DNA of 8,514 nucleotides from contig JALGTJ010000024.1 of NCBI GenBank assembly GCA_029821415.1, positions 1 to 8,514 on the forward strand, written 5' to 3'. The translations under genes and the position numbers were made by a program. This document shows positions 7,646 to 8,514 of this stretch, piece by piece. Source of the stretch: Candidatus Zipacnadia bacterium. GTDB lineage: Bacteria > Armatimonadota > Zipacnadia > Zipacnadales > Zipacnadaceae. Under the pieces are notes generated by a model. The model made no database searches and had not been told where the DNA came from. It saw only the letters and a program-made list of their open reading frames with translations. Positions within the stretch are counted from its first letter, which is position 1, and each line of letters begins with the position of its first letter.

Positions 7646-7682
7646 TGGGATCAGCCGAGGCCAACTTATGAATAGCAAGCCT

Positions 7683-7708
7683 CACCACTATTATATTAAG
7701 ACCACTCT
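7683..7708 (-). promoter_or_regulatory. Perfect -10 box bracketed by direct repeats, candidate STAND-gene promoter and operator
   Basis: On the minus strand a perfect TATAAT (7690-7695) has AGTGGT immediately after it (7684-7689) and a second AGTGGT five bases before it (7701-7706), a 17-base repeat period. No good -35 is seen at 16-18 base spacing. That fits either an activator-dependent promoter or one governed by a protein on the repeats. Transcription would start near 7682, leaving a leader of about 37 bases before ATG 7645. Confidence 0.4.
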
Positions 7709-7744
7709 ACCATATCCTGCGGCGCTACCGATAGGGAGAGTGGT
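7701..7744. repeat. Inverted repeat, 8-bp perfect arms with an imperfect inner extension
   Basis: ACCACTCT (7701-7708) and AGAGTGGT (7737-7744) pair perfectly. The stem extends inward imperfectly through TATC/GATA to a loop of about 13 bases. It lies between the tRNA 3' end and the STAND promoter. It could end the tRNA transcript (no T run follows) or act as an operator, since its left arm overlaps the repeats around the -10 box. Confidence 0.45.
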
Positions 7745-7761
7745 GGATAGTTGCACCTCGA

Positions 7762-7836
7762 TGGTGGGCCTGGGCGGATTCGAACCACCGACCGATCGGT
7801 TATGAGCCGACTGCTCTGCCGCTGAGCTACAGGCCC
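7762..7836 (-). tRNA. tRNA with anticodon CAU (elongator Met or Ile2)
   Basis: A 75-base cloverleaf with 3' CCA encoded. Acceptor stem GGGCCTG/CAGGCCC is fully paired with discriminator A. D arm is GCTC/GAGC with a short 7-base loop. Anticodon arm is GTCGG-CTCATAA-CCGAT with one G-T pair. T arm is GGTGG-TTCGAAT-CCGCC. The anticodon CAU reads Met, or Ile AUA if C34 is modified to lysidine. The acceptor resembles elongator Met while the anticodon stem resembles Ile2, so I leave identity open. It is not an initiator, because the three G-C pairs of an initiator anticodon stem are absent. It lies just upstream of the STAND gene, with its 3' end facing it. Confidence 0.93.
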
Positions 7837-7870
7837 AAGGATTGCGCGGTTTTCCTTCTATAGTGTCTCT

Positions 7871-7899
7871 ATTATACCCAATCGCCCGGCACTATGCAA
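7871..7899 (-). promoter_or_regulatory. Probable tRNA promoter
   Basis: On the minus strand TATAAT (perfect -10, 7871-7876) has a half-matching -35 TTGCAT (7894-7899) at 17-base spacing. Transcription would begin near 7864, about 28 bases before the mature tRNA end, a normal tRNA leader. Confidence 0.5.
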
Positions 7900-7935
7900 C
7901 CAACCTGCGGCTGCCGGGGATAGATGGTATCTTCA

Positions 7936-7964
7936 TTGACACTAGTCCCATTACTTCTTATAAT
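7936..7964 (+). promoter_or_regulatory. Perfect consensus sigma70 promoter for ribB
   Basis: TTGACA (7936-7941), a 17-base spacer and TATAAT (7959-7964) match the consensus in all 12 bases and in spacing. Start would be near 7971, leaving a leader of about 55 bases, too short for an FMN riboswitch. None of the conserved FMN-element motifs is seen. Confidence 0.75.
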
Positions 7965-8010
7965 GCCGCTAAAGCATCCGACTCTTATGTTCACCATTGC
8001 CATGATTGCC

Positions 8011-8018
8011 AGGTGATC
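8011..8018 (+). promoter_or_regulatory. Shine-Dalgarno site of ribB, possibly hairpin-masked
   Basis: AGGTGATC is a long anti-SD match ahead of TTG 8026. TCACC at 7991-7995 is complementary to its GGTGA (8012-8016) across a 16-base loop that includes two copies of ATTGCC, so a short stem could mask it. An in-frame TGA (8014-8016) means translation must begin downstream of this site. Confidence 0.5.
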
Positions 8019-8025
8019 GCAGACC

Positions 8026-8514
8026 TTGCCGACCACAGTCACCCCCCTAGATAAAGCAGTTGAGCATTTTCGCCGAGGTGGCTTTGTTGCACTGTTGGAC
8101 TCGGCCAAACGTGAAGATGAAGCTGATCTGTTACAGGCCGCCGAGTATGTGAGCGGCGAGAGCATAAACTTTATGCTCACCTATGCCCGGGGCCTTATTA
8201 CCGTTGCTATGGCTCCCCAGCGGCTGAGCGAATTGCAGATTCCCGTTCTGAAGCCGCAATTCGGCATTGAGAATATGCCAAGGTTCACTGTGCCGGTTGA
8301 CTACACGCCGGCAGTGACCACAGGAGTCTCAGCATTTGATCGGGCTGCCACCATTCGGGCTCTGGCTGACAGGGCCACTCGGCCAGAAGATTTTGCCCGC
8401 CCTGGTCACGTTTTCCCACTGGCGGCAGCTGCGCGGGGCTTGGCAGAGCGCGCTGGTCATACTGAGGGCGCTATCGGTCTGGCCCAACTGGCCGGACTGA
8501 CCCCGGTCGTGGCG
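8026..8514 (+). CDS. ribB: 3,4-dihydroxy-2-butanone 4-phosphate synthase (RibB domain), N-terminal 163 residues, divergent
   Basis: RibB converts ribulose 5-phosphate to dihydroxybutanone phosphate plus formate, supplying the four-carbon unit of riboflavin. The frame runs off the right edge, so a RibBA fusion with GTP cyclohydrolase II cannot be excluded. Start is TTG 8026, the first plausible start after an in-frame TGA, behind AGGTGATC. Family signatures in order: LLDSAKREDEADLL (R29, E30, E32, D34), YARGLITVAM, TTGVSAFDRAATIRAL (D105, R106), RPGHVFPL (125-132) and AGHTEGAIGLAQLAGL (H145, T146, E147). Substitutions relative to familiar RibB: A33 for Gly in ExGD, T59 where the active-site Cys usually sits (GIVC in E. 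coli), and G151 for Asp in TEAxxDL. The fold assignment is firm. Whether it is a fully active enzyme or a diverged paralogue is open. Confidence 0.85.
   Translation, partial: MPTTVTPLDKAVEHFRRGGFVALLDSAKREDEADLLQAAEYVSGESINFMLTYARGLITVAMAPQRLSELQIPVLKPQFGIENMPRFTVPVDYTPAVTTGVSAFDRAATIRALADRATRPEDFARPGHVFPLAAAARGLAERAGHTEGAIGLAQLAGLTPVVA

Noticed and set aside
7646..7678. TTG at 7678 as start of the STAND gene.
   Set aside because: It is in frame, but it would leave almost no leader after the TATAAT at 7690-7695, and the GAGG before it is only one base away. ATG 7645 fits the usual SIR2-family N-terminus better.
7762..7786. Attachment-site duplication of the tRNA 3' end as evidence of an integrated island.
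   Set aside because: No second copy of the T-arm and acceptor segment was seen by eye elsewhere in the window.
7971..8025. FMN riboswitch ahead of ribB.
   Set aside because: The leader is only about 55 bases and lacks the conserved elements of that class.

Overview
The window reads as ordinary bacterial chromosome. It has sigma70-type promoters (one with both hexamers perfect), Shine-Dalgarno sites, GTG and TTG starts, a CCA-encoding tRNA and a lipobox lipoprotein. Base composition is moderately GC-rich. No marker fixes the phylum. I saw no transposase, integrase, phage gene, CRISPR array or rRNA.

Left part (1-1605): an NAD-type isocitrate dehydrogenase gene leaves through the left edge on the minus strand. 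It is divergent from a small membrane methyltransferase of the ICMT/PEMT type (866-1564, +). The 271-base divergent region holds a probable plus-strand promoter and a leader with two overlapping, mutually exclusive hairpins. The methyltransferase gene converges on the next minus-strand gene with only about 40 bases between them.

Central part (1606-7761, minus strand): a tight three-gene run read right to left. First comes a very large gene (3701-7645) for a SIR2-like / nSTAND1 NTPase / winged-helix / HEAT-TPR / eight-bladed PQQ-type propeller protein. A TPR lipoprotein follows after about 25 bases, then a class I aspartate-type aminotransferase after about 30 bases. The large protein is the most interesting object here. 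It is built like a STAND sensor (N-terminal effector-like domain, NTPase switch, C-terminal repeat sensor), as in SIR2-STAND antiphage proteins. However, the two SIR2 catalytic positions are substituted, so the N-terminus looks like a pseudo-enzyme. A stem-loop and a -10 box bracketed by direct repeats lie upstream of it.

Right part (7762-8514): a tRNA with anticodon CAU (minus strand) and, divergently, the start of a ribB-type riboflavin gene (+) behind a perfect consensus promoter. The RibB fragment keeps the family signatures but differs at several usually conserved residues.

The metabolic genes (isocitrate dehydrogenase, aminotransferase, ribB) look like housekeeping genes. The STAND gene and lipoprotein look like an accessory insertion beside the tRNA, though no attachment repeat or integrase is visible.
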